A stretch of DNA of 44,950 bases from an uncultured Granulosicoccus sp. (GCA_947495035.1 CANLXI010000047.1:1-44950); one strand, 5' to 3'; shown: positions 8,577 to 16,812, numbered from the stretch's first letter. Translations and numbers: made by a program. Notes: a model not told the origin generated them from the letters alone.

Positions 8577-8906
8577 TCAGCCACCACCTCTCTGAAAGTG
8601 GAGATCGAAGTGGGCCTTGAACGCCTGCTGTTGTGCTTCGGTTACACCCTCGAAGCTGAAGGAAACCAGCGAATAAGGCAAGCGCAACAACGCTATGCGG
8701 CGCTCCTGGGAAGGTCCGATCGTGATCTCCAGCTTTCCATTATCCACATTTGCCACCACCCGGTTGCCTTCCACCGAATAGGGATGACTCCCCATGGCCC
8801 TTGGTAACAATCGCCAGAAATCAGCGTGAGTCAGGCCCATTTCCCGACTATAGGTGATTGGCGGAATGGCACTGACATCACCAGTCTCGATTTGTGAACT
8901 CGACAC
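8577..8906 (-). CDS. Unknown 109-aa protein of the aldehyde oxidoreductase operon
   Basis: A small soluble protein I cannot assign to a family. It has no Cys, no signal peptide and no membrane segment; the middle and end read as alternating strands (RVVANV, LEITIGP, ALLRLPYSLVSFSFEGV) followed by a helix, a compact alpha/beta look. It ends in Gly-Gly-Gly, which recalls ubiquitin-like carriers such as its neighbour MoaD, though the rest does not look like a beta-grasp protein. It starts with GTG at 8906, directly after the TGA of the MoaD-like gene (TGAGTG), and its ribosome binding site AGGAGG is formed by the last Gly codons of that gene, so translation is almost certainly coupled. Position suggests a role in cofactor insertion or maturation of the oxidoreductase; this is inference. 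Confidence 0.8.
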   Translation of the reverse strand: MSSSQIETGDVSAIPPITYSREMGLTHADFWRLLPRAMGSHPYSVEGNRVVANVDNGKLEITIGPSQERRIALLRLPYSLVSFSFEGVTEAQQQAFKAHFDLHFQRGGG

Positions 8907-9161
8907 TCAACCTCCTGCGACTGGTGGCCAGATGGCGAGCACGTCGTTGTCTTTCAACACGCCCGTTACGTCCCGATCTTCAGTGCATTTGAAGATGCCG
9001 TTGACCAGAACCAGATGGGCAAGTTCCCGTGGCACCTTGTACTGGTCGATGATCTGGTTCAACGTCACCGAATCGGGTACCTCGATGGTGACTGCGTTCT
9101 TGACAGATCCGGGTGGCAACAGGTCCTGCAGCGTGGCATACAGCTTGAAGGTGATCTTCAT
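8907..9161 (-). CDS. MoaD/ThiS-like sulfur carrier protein
   Basis: An 84-residue beta-grasp sulfur carrier. It starts MKITFKLYATLQDLLP, contains the TIEVPDSVTLNQIID segment and DNDVLAIWPPVAGG, and ends with the Gly-Gly that is adenylated and thiocarboxylated in MoaD proteins, which then deliver the dithiolene sulfurs of the pyranopterin cofactor. Being inside an aldehyde oxidoreductase operon it is probably the carrier used for the tungsten/molybdenum cofactor. No moaE is adjacent. The gene begins 9 nt after the flavin subunit gene. Its last codons (GCA GGA GGT TGA) double as the Shine-Dalgarno sequence of the next gene. Confidence 0.88.
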   Translation of the reverse strand: MKITFKLYATLQDLLPPGSVKNAVTIEVPDSVTLNQIIDQYKVPRELAHLVLVNGIFKCTEDRDVTGVLKDNDVLAIWPPVAGG

Positions 9162-9170
9162 GACTATGTT

Positions 9171-10439
9171 CTAGACCGGCCCAAGGGCCTTGTGCTGGCT
9201 CTGGGCGCAAGCCAGATAGGCTTCCGACAGGCGATTCGGCTCCCTCATCAGTTTGTCTTTCCATTCGCCAAGATGACTGCCGGTCTGGATGAGACCTCGC
9301 ATCACACCCACGTGCTGCGTCATGCCGAGGCTGCTGGCACCCACCAGAACGTCATCCCGAAACTGCAGATTCAGGTACTTGAAGTTTTCGCTATCACTCA
9401 TTTCCGCCTCATCGCCCCCTTCCACCCCCATCCACAGGCCGAAGGACGTGGATATCAGTCCTGCCGTATCCAGAATGTTCATGTTCACATTGCCCGGGTG
9501 CGGTGTACCGTGCCCATAGACCATATTGTGGGCAGCCAGTCTGCCATGTTCAACCGCCGTGGGCTGAATGGCCTGTACATGATACTCGCCGGTGGACAGA
9601 TCGCGCCCCTGTGCCACATCGCCCGCGGCATAGACATCCGGCACACTCGTCTGCAGATAATCGTCCACCACAATGCCCAGATCGATCTCGATGCCACTGC
9701 CATCCAGAAAGACGGTATTGGAACGCACCCCGGTGGCACAGATCACTACATCGGTCGGCAGACTCTCGCCCTGATCGGTATGCACCATCAGGGGTGAATC
9801 ACTGCCTTGTTCGATGCTCGTCACGCCGGTGGAGGTCTTCACGCCGATGCCCTTGCCAACGCACCAGTCCTTGATCATGTTGCCCATGGCCTGATTGGTC
9901 ATGCGTGCAACCATGCGGTCCTGCATCTCGATAACAGTGAGTTCCACACCGCGCTCTGCCAGGGCTTCGAGAATGATGCAACCGATGAAACCCGCCCCCA
10001 TCAGAATCACCCGCGAACCACGCTCGGTACCGGCCACGATCTTGTGCGCATCCTTCAGGGTCCAGCAGTTGTGAACATGGTCCAGGTCGATACCGGGGAT
10101 CGGTGGGCGGGTCGCCGTGGCACCCGTGGCAATCAGCAGCTTGTCATAGTCCAGTTTGTCACCACCCGATAGCGTGATGCGTTTGGCCGAAGTATCGATG
10201 GAACTGGCACGACCTTGCAGCAAATCGATATTCAGCGCCTCGAAATGTCCCGCCTGCTTGCGCAGATACGTGCCTTCCGGTGGAATATTGTCTGCCAGAT
10301 AATACGGCAGGGCCATACGTGAATAGGGCGGCACATCCTCTGCCACCAGCAAGGTGATCTTTCCCAGAGGATCATACTGGCGCAGATGCTCGGCTGCGTT
10401 AACACCGGCAGGTCCGGCACCGATAATCACGTAATGCAT
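9171..10439 (-). CDS. aorC: FAD/NAD(P)-dependent oxidoreductase, AOR flavin subunit
   Basis: A 422-residue pyridine nucleotide-disulfide oxidoreductase fold protein. The N-terminal VIIGAGPAGVNAAE binds the FAD ADP moiety, a second Rossmann motif VILMGAGFIGCIILE near residue 145 binds NAD(P)H, and YAAGDVAQG near residue 270 is the FAD-closing motif. There is no redox-active CxxxxC pair, so it resembles NADH:rubredoxin-type reductases and the flavin subunit of mesophilic bacterial aldehyde oxidoreductases, where it passes electrons from the Fe-S subunit to NAD+. AGGA lies upstream of the ATG. It is separated from the large subunit gene by 204 nt of hairpin-rich sequence, unusual inside an operon that is otherwise tight (gaps of 0-35 nt). 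Confidence 0.85.
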   Translation of the reverse strand: MHYVIIGAGPAGVNAAEHLRQYDPLGKITLLVAEDVPPYSRMALPYYLADNIPPEGTYLRKQAGHFEALNIDLLQGRASSIDTSAKRITLSGGDKLDYDKLLIATGATATRPPIPGIDLDHVHNCWTLKDAHKIVAGTERGSRVILMGAGFIGCIILEALAERGVELTVIEMQDRMVARMTNQAMGNMIKDWCVGKGIGVKTSTGVTSIEQGSDSPLMVHTDQGESLPTDVVICATGVRSNTVFLDGSGIEIDLGIVVDDYLQTSVPDVYAAGDVAQGRDLSTGEYHVQAIQPTAVEHGRLAAHNMVYGHGTPHPGNVNMNILDTAGLISTSFGLWMGVEGGDEAEMSDSENFKYLNLQFRDDVLVGASSLGMTQHVGVMRGLIQTGSHLGEWKDKLMREPNRLSEAYLACAQSQHKALGPV

Positions 10440-10467
10440 AAGTTGCGTCCTGAAAGTGAGTGATCGA

Positions 10468-10599
10468 CTTCAGACCTTCCCGTCGCCGAATGACAGAAAG
10501 CCCGCTTCACCCGACCGTTGACAGGTCTGAAGACCAAGCGGGCGCAGTCAGCCTGCGCCCGTGAATTCAAGATTGGCGCCTGCCGGAATCGGCAGGCGC
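10468..10599 (-). promoter_or_regulatory. Structured intercistronic RNA element (candidate attenuator)
   Basis: Four perfect inverted repeats lie in the spacer before the flavin subunit gene. D pairs 10576-10585 with 10590-10599 (10 bp, 4-nt loop). C pairs 10540-10547 with 10553-10560 (8 bp, 5-nt loop). B pairs 10500-10507 with 10536-10543 (8 bp), and on the minus transcript is followed by TTTCTGTC. A pairs 10468-10477 with 10523-10532 (10 bp). C and B share bases 10540-10543, so they exclude each other, and A crosses B because one A arm lies in the loop of B. This is the layout of a terminator/antiterminator switch; function is inference. Confidence 0.6.
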
Positions 10600-10643
10600 T
10601 TCGCACTACCTGACCGTCGCGGCCGGATAGCACAGCCGTTGAT

Positions 10644-12500
10644 TCAGGCTGGCAACGACCACTTCTGACGGGTCTCATCCGTCATCGAGCCATCAGCACC
10701 ATAACCTCTGAGCTGGTAATACTCGGGCAGCATCTTGTCCAGATCATTGACCCGTCCCTGAGCAGGACCGGTGCCGGCACCCTCCTTCAGCAGACGCGCC
10801 GGCAAGGTGTCATCAGCACCCGTGATACCCGCTTTCTGGTTGAAATCACGTTCCAGGTTCCAGATGCGCTCACCCACTTCCATCATGCGTTCGGTAGACC
10901 AGTCCCCCTCACAGGCGGCATCAACCTGGGGTGCAATGTCGTCCATCGTCCAGGCAAAAGTGGTGAAAACGCACAGTCCGGCCGAATCCACGGCTGCCGT
11001 GGCGTCCTGAAAGGCTTTGACCAGCCCGGCCTTGCCGTCCGATTCCAGTGGGTCGGTCTTTTCGGGAATGCCGAGAATCTCGGATGCAACGGTATAACCA
11101 CGCAGATGACAGGCACCTCGATTGGATGTGGCATAAGCCAACCCCATCCCCTGAATGCCACGAGGATCGTAGGCCGGAAATTCCTGACCCTTCACCGTCA
11201 TGGACAATTCGGGACGACCATATTTTTCGCACAGGCGCCTGGAGCCCAGGCCCAGATCCTTGCCGAATCCTTCACCCCTGGCAGTAACTTCCGCCGCCCA
11301 GCACAAGGCTTCGGCTGATCCGAATTTCAGTTCCACACCGCCGGTATGTTCGGTGGTGATGATGCCTTCTTCGTACAGCTCCATGGCCGCAGCCACCGTA
11401 GAGCCGAAAGAGATCGGATCCATACCGTCTTCATTGCACAGGAAGTTGGCATAGGTCAGGGCGTCGATGTCATCCACACCGGTATCCGGTCCCAGAGCCC
11501 AGGCCGCCTCGTATTCCAGGCCTCCGGAGTTGATCCAGTACTCGGGCTTGTCCTTCACGGAAAAATGCGTGCGATCGATCGTGGAGATACGACCACAGGC
11601 GATGGTGCAGGCATAGCAGGCACCGTTGGTAGTGAGGTTCGGCTTGCCATCGGACTTGCGCGGCTCATGCATGGCCTCGCCTCCAACATCGTTGGCACCT
11701 TCGAACTGGATGTCGCGCATGTTGCGAGTCGGCAGTGCACCCACTTCATTGATGACGTTCATCAACACCTGTGTGCCATAGGTAGGCAAACCCTGACCCG
11801 TTACGGCATTCTCGGCCAGCACTTTCTTGCCGGCCTTCGTGGCCTGCATGAACCCGGTCGGGTTGTCCACATTGCCGATTCCGTTCGTGCCTCGTACCAC
11901 CACGGCCTTGAGATTCTTCGATGCCATGACGGTGCCGACACCGGAACGCCCCGCAGCACGGTGCAGATCATTGACAATGGCAGAGTACAGACATCCCTGT
12001 TCGGCAGAACGGCCGACACAGGCGATACGCACTTGCGGATCCTGATGTTTCTGTCGAAGCGAATGATCGGCGGCCCACACGGACTGGCCCCACAGATCGT
12101 CAGCCGGCATCAGGCGCGCCACCTCGTTTTCGATGTTGAGGTAGACCGGAGTTGCCGATTTTCCTTCGAAGATGATCATGTCCCAACCGGCAAATTTGAG
12201 TTCGGCACCAAAGAAACCACCGGAATTGGAGCAGGCAACCGTACCGGTCAACGGGCTCTTGCACACGGCTGAATAGCGCCCGCCGGTCGAGGCGATGGTA
12301 CCGGTCAGTGGACCGGTGGTCATGATCAGCTTGTTGCCAGGACCCAGCGCATCACACTGAGGGTCGATCTCATCGACCAGATAGCGAGTGGCCAGGCCGC
12401 GCTGACCCAGATAGTCCCTGGCCCAGTCCATGTTCAGCGCTTCTGATTCAGCCGTTCCATTGGTCAGGTTGACGCGCAGTATCTTTCTTGTCCAGCTCAT
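10644..12500 (-). CDS. aorB: Aldehyde:ferredoxin oxidoreductase large subunit (tungsten-pterin enzyme)
   Basis: A 618-residue AOR-family oxidoreductase that oxidises aldehydes to carboxylic acids at a bis-pyranopterin tungsten (or molybdenum) centre. N-terminal family features are visible: RKILRVNLTNG, the LGQRGLATRYL helix, the TGPLTGT and GRYSAVCKSPLTG stretches, and SNSGGFFGAELKFAGWD. The [4Fe-4S] ligands are C295, C298 and C302 in CYACTIACG, with the fourth near the C-terminus at C510 in SAGLCVF. Pterin-contact segments such as GLEYEAAWALGPDTG are present. Length is normal. It starts 11 nt after the ferredoxin gene with GAGGAG upstream of the ATG. Order ferredoxin, large subunit, flavin subunit matches the three-subunit NAD-reducing AOR type of mesophilic bacteria such as Aromatoleum. 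Substrate range cannot be read from sequence. Confidence 0.92.
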   Translation of the reverse strand: MSWTRKILRVNLTNGTAESEALNMDWARDYLGQRGLATRYLVDEIDPQCDALGPGNKLIMTTGPLTGTIASTGGRYSAVCKSPLTGTVACSNSGGFFGAELKFAGWDMIIFEGKSATPVYLNIENEVARLMPADDLWGQSVWAADHSLRQKHQDPQVRIACVGRSAEQGCLYSAIVNDLHRAAGRSGVGTVMASKNLKAVVVRGTNGIGNVDNPTGFMQATKAGKKVLAENAVTGQGLPTYGTQVLMNVINEVGALPTRNMRDIQFEGANDVGGEAMHEPRKSDGKPNLTTNGACYACTIACGRISTIDRTHFSVKDKPEYWINSGGLEYEAAWALGPDTGVDDIDALTYANFLCNEDGMDPISFGSTVAAAMELYEEGIITTEHTGGVELKFGSAEALCWAAEVTARGEGFGKDLGLGSRRLCEKYGRPELSMTVKGQEFPAYDPRGIQGMGLAYATSNRGACHLRGYTVASEILGIPEKTDPLESDGKAGLVKAFQDATAAVDSAGLCVFTTFAWTMDDIAPQVDAACEGDWSTERMMEVGERIWNLERDFNQKAGITGADDTLPARLLKEGAGTGPAQGRVNDLDKMLPEYYQLRGYGADGSMTDETRQKWSLPA

Positions 12501-12511
12501 GTCTCGTCTCC

Positions 12512-12985
12512 TCAGGCGCCTGCTGCGTTGTCGGTCTTTGCAGCCCAGGCGCGCATCTTGTCAAGACCGGTGGCATTCGCATCGACATAGGTGATGGCCT
12601 GAGTCGGACAGGCTGCGACGCACTCTGGATCACCGCCGCACAGGTCGCACTTGATGACCTTGCCGGTGGATGAGTTGTAGTTGATGGTGCCGAAGGGACA
12701 GGCGATCGTACAGACCTTGCAGCCCACACAGACATCGTTCAGCACATCCTTGGAACCGTTCTCCGGATTGAGAACGATCGCATCCACCGGACAGGCCTGC
12801 ATGCACCAGGCTTCATCACACTGCGTACAGGTATAGGGCACGAACCGACCTTCATCGTGGAAGTTGAATACCTTGATTCTGGACTTCGACGGGTTCACGG
12901 CCCCTTCGTTGACCAATGAGCATGCGGCTTCGCATTGCAGGCAGCCGGTACACTTGCCCGGATCAATGTGCAGGGATTTCTGCAT
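12512..12985 (-). CDS. aorA: Four-cluster ferredoxin subunit of aldehyde oxidoreductase
   Basis: A 157-residue iron-sulfur protein with sixteen Cys in four [4Fe-4S] sets: C12/15/18/22, C53/56/61/65, C86/89/92/96 and C113/116/122/126. The pattern is that of the DmsB/HycB-type electron-transfer subunits. It should wire the tungsten-pterin subunit to the flavin subunit in the cytoplasm; there is no Tat or Sec signal. The ATG has GGGAG upstream and is the first gene of the operon. A 426-nt leader region with a perfect palindrome at 13061-13083 precedes it. Confidence 0.92.
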   Translation of the reverse strand: MQKSLHIDPGKCTGCLQCEAACSLVNEGAVNPSKSRIKVFNFHDEGRFVPYTCTQCDEAWCMQACPVDAIVLNPENGSKDVLNDVCVGCKVCTIACPFGTINYNSSTGKVIKCDLCGGDPECVAACPTQAITYVDANATGLDKMRAWAAKTDNAAGA

Positions 12986-13060
12986 TCGTCTTTACTCCCG
13001 ATTCCATGTGTGGTCTTGAGGGTCAAGTGCCCTGTTCTCGCATCATGGATGACTCGGGAA

Positions 13061-13083
13061 TACCCATACATGGGGTATGGGTA
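13061..13083. promoter_or_regulatory. Perfect 9-bp palindrome upstream of the AOR operon (candidate operator)
   Basis: TACCCATAC and GTATGGGTA flank a 5-nt centre, 76 nt before the ferredoxin start. The arms are long enough for a dimeric regulator. They are rather AT-containing for a terminator and no T-run follows on the minus strand. Which protein binds is unknown; the nearest upstream regulator gene is the LysR at 13412-14317. Confidence 0.5.
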
Positions 13084-13240
13084 CCAAAGCGAACTGCATG
13101 ATTTACCGTGAATTCGAAAAATCGGGAATTTTTTGCTTGATTATGCGTATTTACGACAGTTCTGGCGACGAAAATCGTCTTCAGGAAGGGGGCGTTTAAC
13201 CTGACAGAGTTGCTGAGGTGCACCGTCGCACAATCAGCAA

Positions 13241-13312
13241 GCCCTTGAGCCCTTGAGCCCTTGAGCCCTTGAGCACTTGAGCACTCAGACACTCAGACAC
13301 TCAGACACTCAG
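13241..13312. repeat. Nine-copy octamer array upstream of the AOR operon
   Basis: Four copies of GCCCTTGA, one GCACTTGA, one GCACTCAG and three ACACTCAG follow without a gap. The variants form a stepwise series from one end to the other, as expected of an array growing by slippage from a drifting unit. Confidence 0.9.
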
Positions 13313-13411
13313 GCTTGCATGCACGCGGTTTCGCAAACAAGGAACAAGCGGCACACGAACCCTGACGACCAGTGATGCCTGACCTTCGCGCTAACCAGCA
13401 ACACACAAGAT

Positions 13412-14317
13412 TCAGGAATCATCCAGTTCCTCCTGCAACCAGGTCAGCAGCGCGTCAACCGCTCCGGCGTTGCCTGAACGGTTGCCCCGATACACAGACA
13501 GTTCGCCGGGACGCGAGACACTCTCGCGGCACACCCGCACCAGCTTGCCATCGGCAATGAGCCCTTCGACGCTGCGCCGCCAACCCAGTGCCACACCCTG
13601 CCCCGCAACCGCTGCCTGCAGCACCAGCGGAAAGTTGTCGAAATCCAGCGTACAAAAAGGCTGGTGCAACGGCAGTCCAAGCTCTCGGTACCAGCCTTCC
13701 CAATCCATCCACATCTGCGGCACGACCCGGTGGGCAAGCAGGGTGAAGTTCTGCAGCTCGCCCACCGAAAGTGGCAAGCTCCGGCCAGCCATCGTTGCGG
13801 GGGCTGCCACCGGAAAGACATCGTCGTCTGCCGTGAACACACGTTGCGCAGCACCAGAAGCTCGCCCGCTGGTCTGAATGGCGACGTCAAACGCCTCAGG
13901 GGCCTCGGTCAGCGGTGCGAGCAAACTGACAACGCGCACCTCCAGTGATGGATGGCGCTCGTGAAAACGCGACAGACGTGGCATCAGCCAGTAGAAGGCT
14001 TCACACAGTTGACAAAGCAGGATCAGCCCATCATGTCGCAACGCGCCGCGTACCCGAGCGGTTTCGTGAGCGATCTCAGCCAGCGCACGACCAACCACTT
14101 GTCCGTAACGGCGCCCCTCCTCGGTCAGAAAGACGGCACGGTTGCGACGTGTGAACAATGACGTGCCCAGATGATCCTCGAGTGCCGCAATCTGTTTACT
14201 GACGGCCGTTTGCGTCAGCGACAGCTCATCGGCCGCCATCGTGAAGCTCTCATGGCGAGCGGCAGCCTCGAAGGCTCGCAATCGCCCGAGTGGTGGCAGA
14301 CCTCGCAATTCATCCAT
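13412..14317 (-). CDS. LysR-family transcriptional regulator (GcvA-like)
   Basis: A 301-residue LysR regulator. The winged HTH occupies residues about 9-70 (LRAFEAAARHESFTMAADELSLTQTAVSKQIAALEDHLG.SLF.R), followed by an effector-binding periplasmic-protein-like domain to the end. The opening PPLGRLRAFEAAARH.SFT is typical of the GcvA branch. It is divergent from a DMT-family permease gene with 98 nt between the starts, the usual arrangement for a LysR protein controlling its neighbour; control of the permease is inference. Downstream on the same strand lies the AOR operon, 426 nt away, so a link to that operon cannot be excluded. Confidence 0.88.
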   Translation of the reverse strand: MDELRGLPPLGRLRAFEAAARHESFTMAADELSLTQTAVSKQIAALEDHLGTSLFTRRNRAVFLTEEGRRYGQVVGRALAEIAHETARVRGALRHDGLILLCQLCEAFYWLMPRLSRFHERHPSLEVRVVSLLAPLTEAPEAFDVAIQTSGRASGAAQRVFTADDDVFPVAAPATMAGRSLPLSVGELQNFTLLAHRVVPQMWMDWEGWYRELGLPLHQPFCTLDFDNFPLVLQAAVAGQGVALGWRRSVEGLIADGKLVRVCRESVSRPGELSVYRGNRSGNAGAVDALLTWLQEELDDS

Positions 14318-14415
14318 GCCGAAAACTCATGCATTCTGGAAGAGAAATCATTATACGCAGCCATTGATAGCTGTTTCCATTGCCAACCGGAACGTATTCC
14401 CACGAGGTTATCGGC

Positions 14416-15384
14416 ATGTCCCTGTCACCGCTGCAACTCGGCCTGAGCTACTGCCTTGGCTTTGTCACCTTGCAGGCTTTTCAGGCCGTCTTTCTCGGCT
14501 CTCTGTTCCAGCAGTTGGACTCCTTCCGCGTCGGTGCCTGGGTATTCGGTCTGGCGTGTCTCGGCTGCACACTGCTGGCAGCCGTGTTCCGGCCTGCCGA
14601 ACTGCGCGCCGCAATGAACAGCGGCTCCACCCTGCTGGCTCTCAATGCCAGTGTAGCTCTGACCTGGTGCTGCTATTTTCTGGCCGTACAGCTGGTCGAG
14701 CCGGCCATCGTCTTCACCATCTTCTCCGGGATGGTCCCGCTGGGCATCCTGTTGACGGAGCGTCTGGGTCTGGTGCCAGCCCGGTCGGTGAGAGCCCCAC
14801 GCGAGCAAATCGCCCACAAGCTCATCATCATCGCCATGGTGATACTCGCGCTGGTGACGCTCACGGGCCACTCAGGCTTCGTGCGTGGCGGCTGGGCCAG
14901 CGCCCTGGCAGGTCTGTTGCTATCCGCTGTATCCGGGGCCACCACAGGCATAGTGATTCAGCTATCCGTGCGCTGGCATCAGCAGGGAATCGGGCCGCTA
15001 GTGCAGTTCGGACTGCGGTTCCTGTTGTACACACTACTGGCCATCATCGCCTGTCAGCTGGGGCTGGACGCAAAGCCTGACGCCATCCAATCCCTGCCCT
15101 TGCCACTGATCATACTGGTGGGCCTGGGTGTGATAGCCCTGCCGCTGTTCCTGATGCAACACGCTGTCACTCTGCTGCCCGCTCATCGCATCGCTGCGGT
15201 GACCGTCCTGGGCCCTGTCATGGTATTTCTGATGCAATTACCGGATGGGCGCATCGGTTATGCCTCGGGCACACTGGCCGGTCTCGCTGTCTACATGAGC
15301 GGGGCGCTGATTGGCGTTTCAGGTGGCAGGACAGAACAGGAACCGGAAGGTCACTGCTTGCATTACCGACGCAATGACAGCTGA
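14416..15384 (+). CDS. DMT-superfamily (EamA-like) membrane transporter
   Basis: A 322-residue integral membrane protein with about nine or ten hydrophobic helices, two of them tandem halves as in drug/metabolite transporters. No substrate can be named. The ATG at 14416 (protein MSLSPLQLG) is preferred because AGG lies about 9 nt upstream and the hydrophobic N-terminus then starts at once; the frame is open to 14380. It shares a divergent 98-nt promoter region with the LysR gene and is its likely target. Confidence 0.7.
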   Translation: MSLSPLQLGLSYCLGFVTLQAFQAVFLGSLFQQLDSFRVGAWVFGLACLGCTLLAAVFRPAELRAAMNSGSTLLALNASVALTWCCYFLAVQLVEPAIVFTIFSGMVPLGILLTERLGLVPARSVRAPREQIAHKLIIIAMVILALVTLTGHSGFVRGGWASALAGLLLSAVSGATTGIVIQLSVRWHQQGIGPLVQFGLRFLLYTLLAIIACQLGLDAKPDAIQSLPLPLIILVGLGVIALPLFLMQHAVTLLPAHRIAAVTVLGPVMVFLMQLPDGRIGYASGTLAGLAVYMSGALIGVSGGRTEQEPEGHCLHYRRNDS

Positions 15385-15444
15385 ACAGAGGGTACCCGAC
15401 GAGGCTTTCGACTGGCCCGGCGGAACACAGGAACTGGTCAGTAG

Positions 15445-15840
15445 CTACAGAGGATTGCTCTTCAAGGAGCGAAGAAACAGGCCCAGTCCGCCAAAGGCCA
15501 GAACCAGAATCACGATAAGATCGAACGAGCTCATGCCCCGCAGGCTGAATTGCGCATTGGCCAGCACACCCACAATCAAGGCCACGAGCGAGCCAATGCT
15601 CAGCACCCAGCCAATGACATTCCTGACGTTATGGAAGATGAAAATGATGCCGGCGATCAGCGGAATCATCAGTATGCCGGAGGTAATGCCCACACCACCA
15701 ATGCCATAAAGCCTCATCCCCATGCCAAAACGCGTATCGATGGAGATGGCGTTGAACAGCAGATAGAATCCGGCAACCATCATGACGATTCCGATCAGGA
15801 ACTGTAATTCCCCGCCTTGACTGCCGCCTGCTCCGCGCAT
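15445..15840 (-). CDS. Small four-helix membrane protein, unknown
   Basis: A 131-residue protein with four predicted membrane helices: near residues 14-31, 45-70, 75-93 and 105-123. The loop between the first two contains Gly-rich GMRLYGIGGVGI. It starts MRGAGGSQGGELQF and ends with a basic tail RSLKSNPL. I do not recognise a family. It converges on the DMT gene and is followed upstream, on the same strand, by another membrane-anchored unknown gene 150 nt away. Confidence 0.65.
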   Translation of the reverse strand: MRGAGGSQGGELQFLIGIVMMVAGFYLLFNAISIDTRFGMGMRLYGIGGVGITSGILMIPLIAGIIFIFHNVRNVIGWVLSIGSLVALIVGVLANAQFSLRGMSSFDLIVILVLAFGGLGLFLRSLKSNPL

Positions 15841-15990
15841 CCTGCCATCCTCATGCTGTTCTGTTCAGGGCCAGAGTATAACGGCAAAATTTCGCAGGAG
15901 TTTCGCCGCTGCGGGCTGTTCGACACCGGGGTAACTCGACCCTGTCCTGCGCAAGCGGCCAAGAACTGTCGAGCATGATCCGAACCCTCA

Positions 15991-16812
15991 CTACGATCCA
16001 TCACTGACTGCACCAACGTACGTGCGCGTATCCGCGGGAAAACGCAGACTGTCAGGGTCGAGAAAACACAACAAGTCAATCAGTGCATGCTGGACGGCGA
16101 CAAGTCGAGGAAAGCAAGACACGATATCGGTACAGGCCGAGGCGACGTCCGAGCGCAGACTGTTCAGCAAGGCGACCTCCTCCGTCTCGACAAGCTCCAG
16201 AAAACGCGCGTAACCGATGCACGTCAGTCGATTACCTCGTTCTTCCACCATCGATTCGCCAATGGCCCGTTGCTCGCCAGCCCATATTCGCAAAGGTCCC
16301 CTGAACGCATCCGTCTGCCAGAGTGAGTAGATTTGATTCTGCAATGTCGTGAGCGCTTTCGTATTCCCGGACGTCGAACATTCGATGAAATGAATCTCGG
16401 TCCGGATGATTTCCGACCAGGCGAAATACTGCGCGATAACGTATGCCGTGTTATCCACCACATACTGCTTTTCGTGCTCATCACCCTTCAGATAATAGGT
16501 CTGAATGAAACCCTGCGAGACCACGTTATACAGACGGCTCTGTAAATCGTAGACTGCGTGCTGCAGTGGTCCTTCATAACGACGCATGACCTGGGCATAC
16601 TCATGACGACGTTCGTCGAGTCGGCCCTGCTGTGCTATTTCCGCCTTCAACCTTTCAAGGACAATGGCATTCTCCGTGGCCATTTCCGCCTTGAATACGG
16701 CCATTTCACGATTTACATGCCTGTCCAGCAGGTATCTGACAACAGCCGTCGTGGCTCCCACCAGCACCGTGCCGCCTCCCAGAGTGGCCAAAGCGCCTTC
16801 CAACCATTCCAC
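15991..16812 (-). CDS. Membrane-anchored coiled-coil protein, unknown
   Basis: A 273-residue protein with one N-terminal membrane segment (about residues 8-26), then a charged alpha-helical and probably coiled-coil stretch (residues 30-75, rich in Glu, Arg, Lys, Ala), and a mostly helical cytosolic remainder with aromatic patches. No catalytic motif is seen. The start is GTG at 16812 with GGAG about 7 nt upstream. It does not resemble the neighbouring kinase. Function unknown. Confidence 0.6.
   Translation of the reverse strand: MEWLEGALATLGGGTVLVGATTAVVRYLLDRHVNREMAVFKAEMATENAIVLERLKAEIAQQGRLDERRHEYAQVMRRYEGPLQHAVYDLQSRLYNVVSQGFIQTYYLKGDEHEKQYVVDNTAYVIAQYFAWSEIIRTEIHFIECSTSGNTKALTTLQNQIYSLWQTDAFRGPLRIWAGEQRAIGESMVEERGNRLTCIGYARFLELVETEEVALLNSLRSDVASACTDIVSCFPRLVAVQHALIDLLCFLDPDSLRFPADTRTYVGAVSDGS

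Larger units (their letters stand above)
12986..13411. other. 426-nt gene-free leader of the aldehyde oxidoreductase operon
   Basis: No protein gene is supported here. The region holds an AT-rich tract (about 13100-13160), a short GACGA/TCGTC inverted repeat near 13165-13177, the palindrome at 13061-13083 and the octamer array at 13241-13312. The operon promoter should lie on the minus strand in this stretch, but I see no convincing -35/-10 pair. Confidence 0.6.

Noticed and set aside
7558..8595. Long open frame (345 codons) on the plus strand
   Set aside because: It is the antisense of moaA and shows no family motifs; moaA has every catalytic residue.
11346..12272. 308-codon plus-strand frame inside the AOR gene
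   Set aside because: Antisense to the AOR large subunit, whose cluster ligands are intact; a GC-driven shadow frame.
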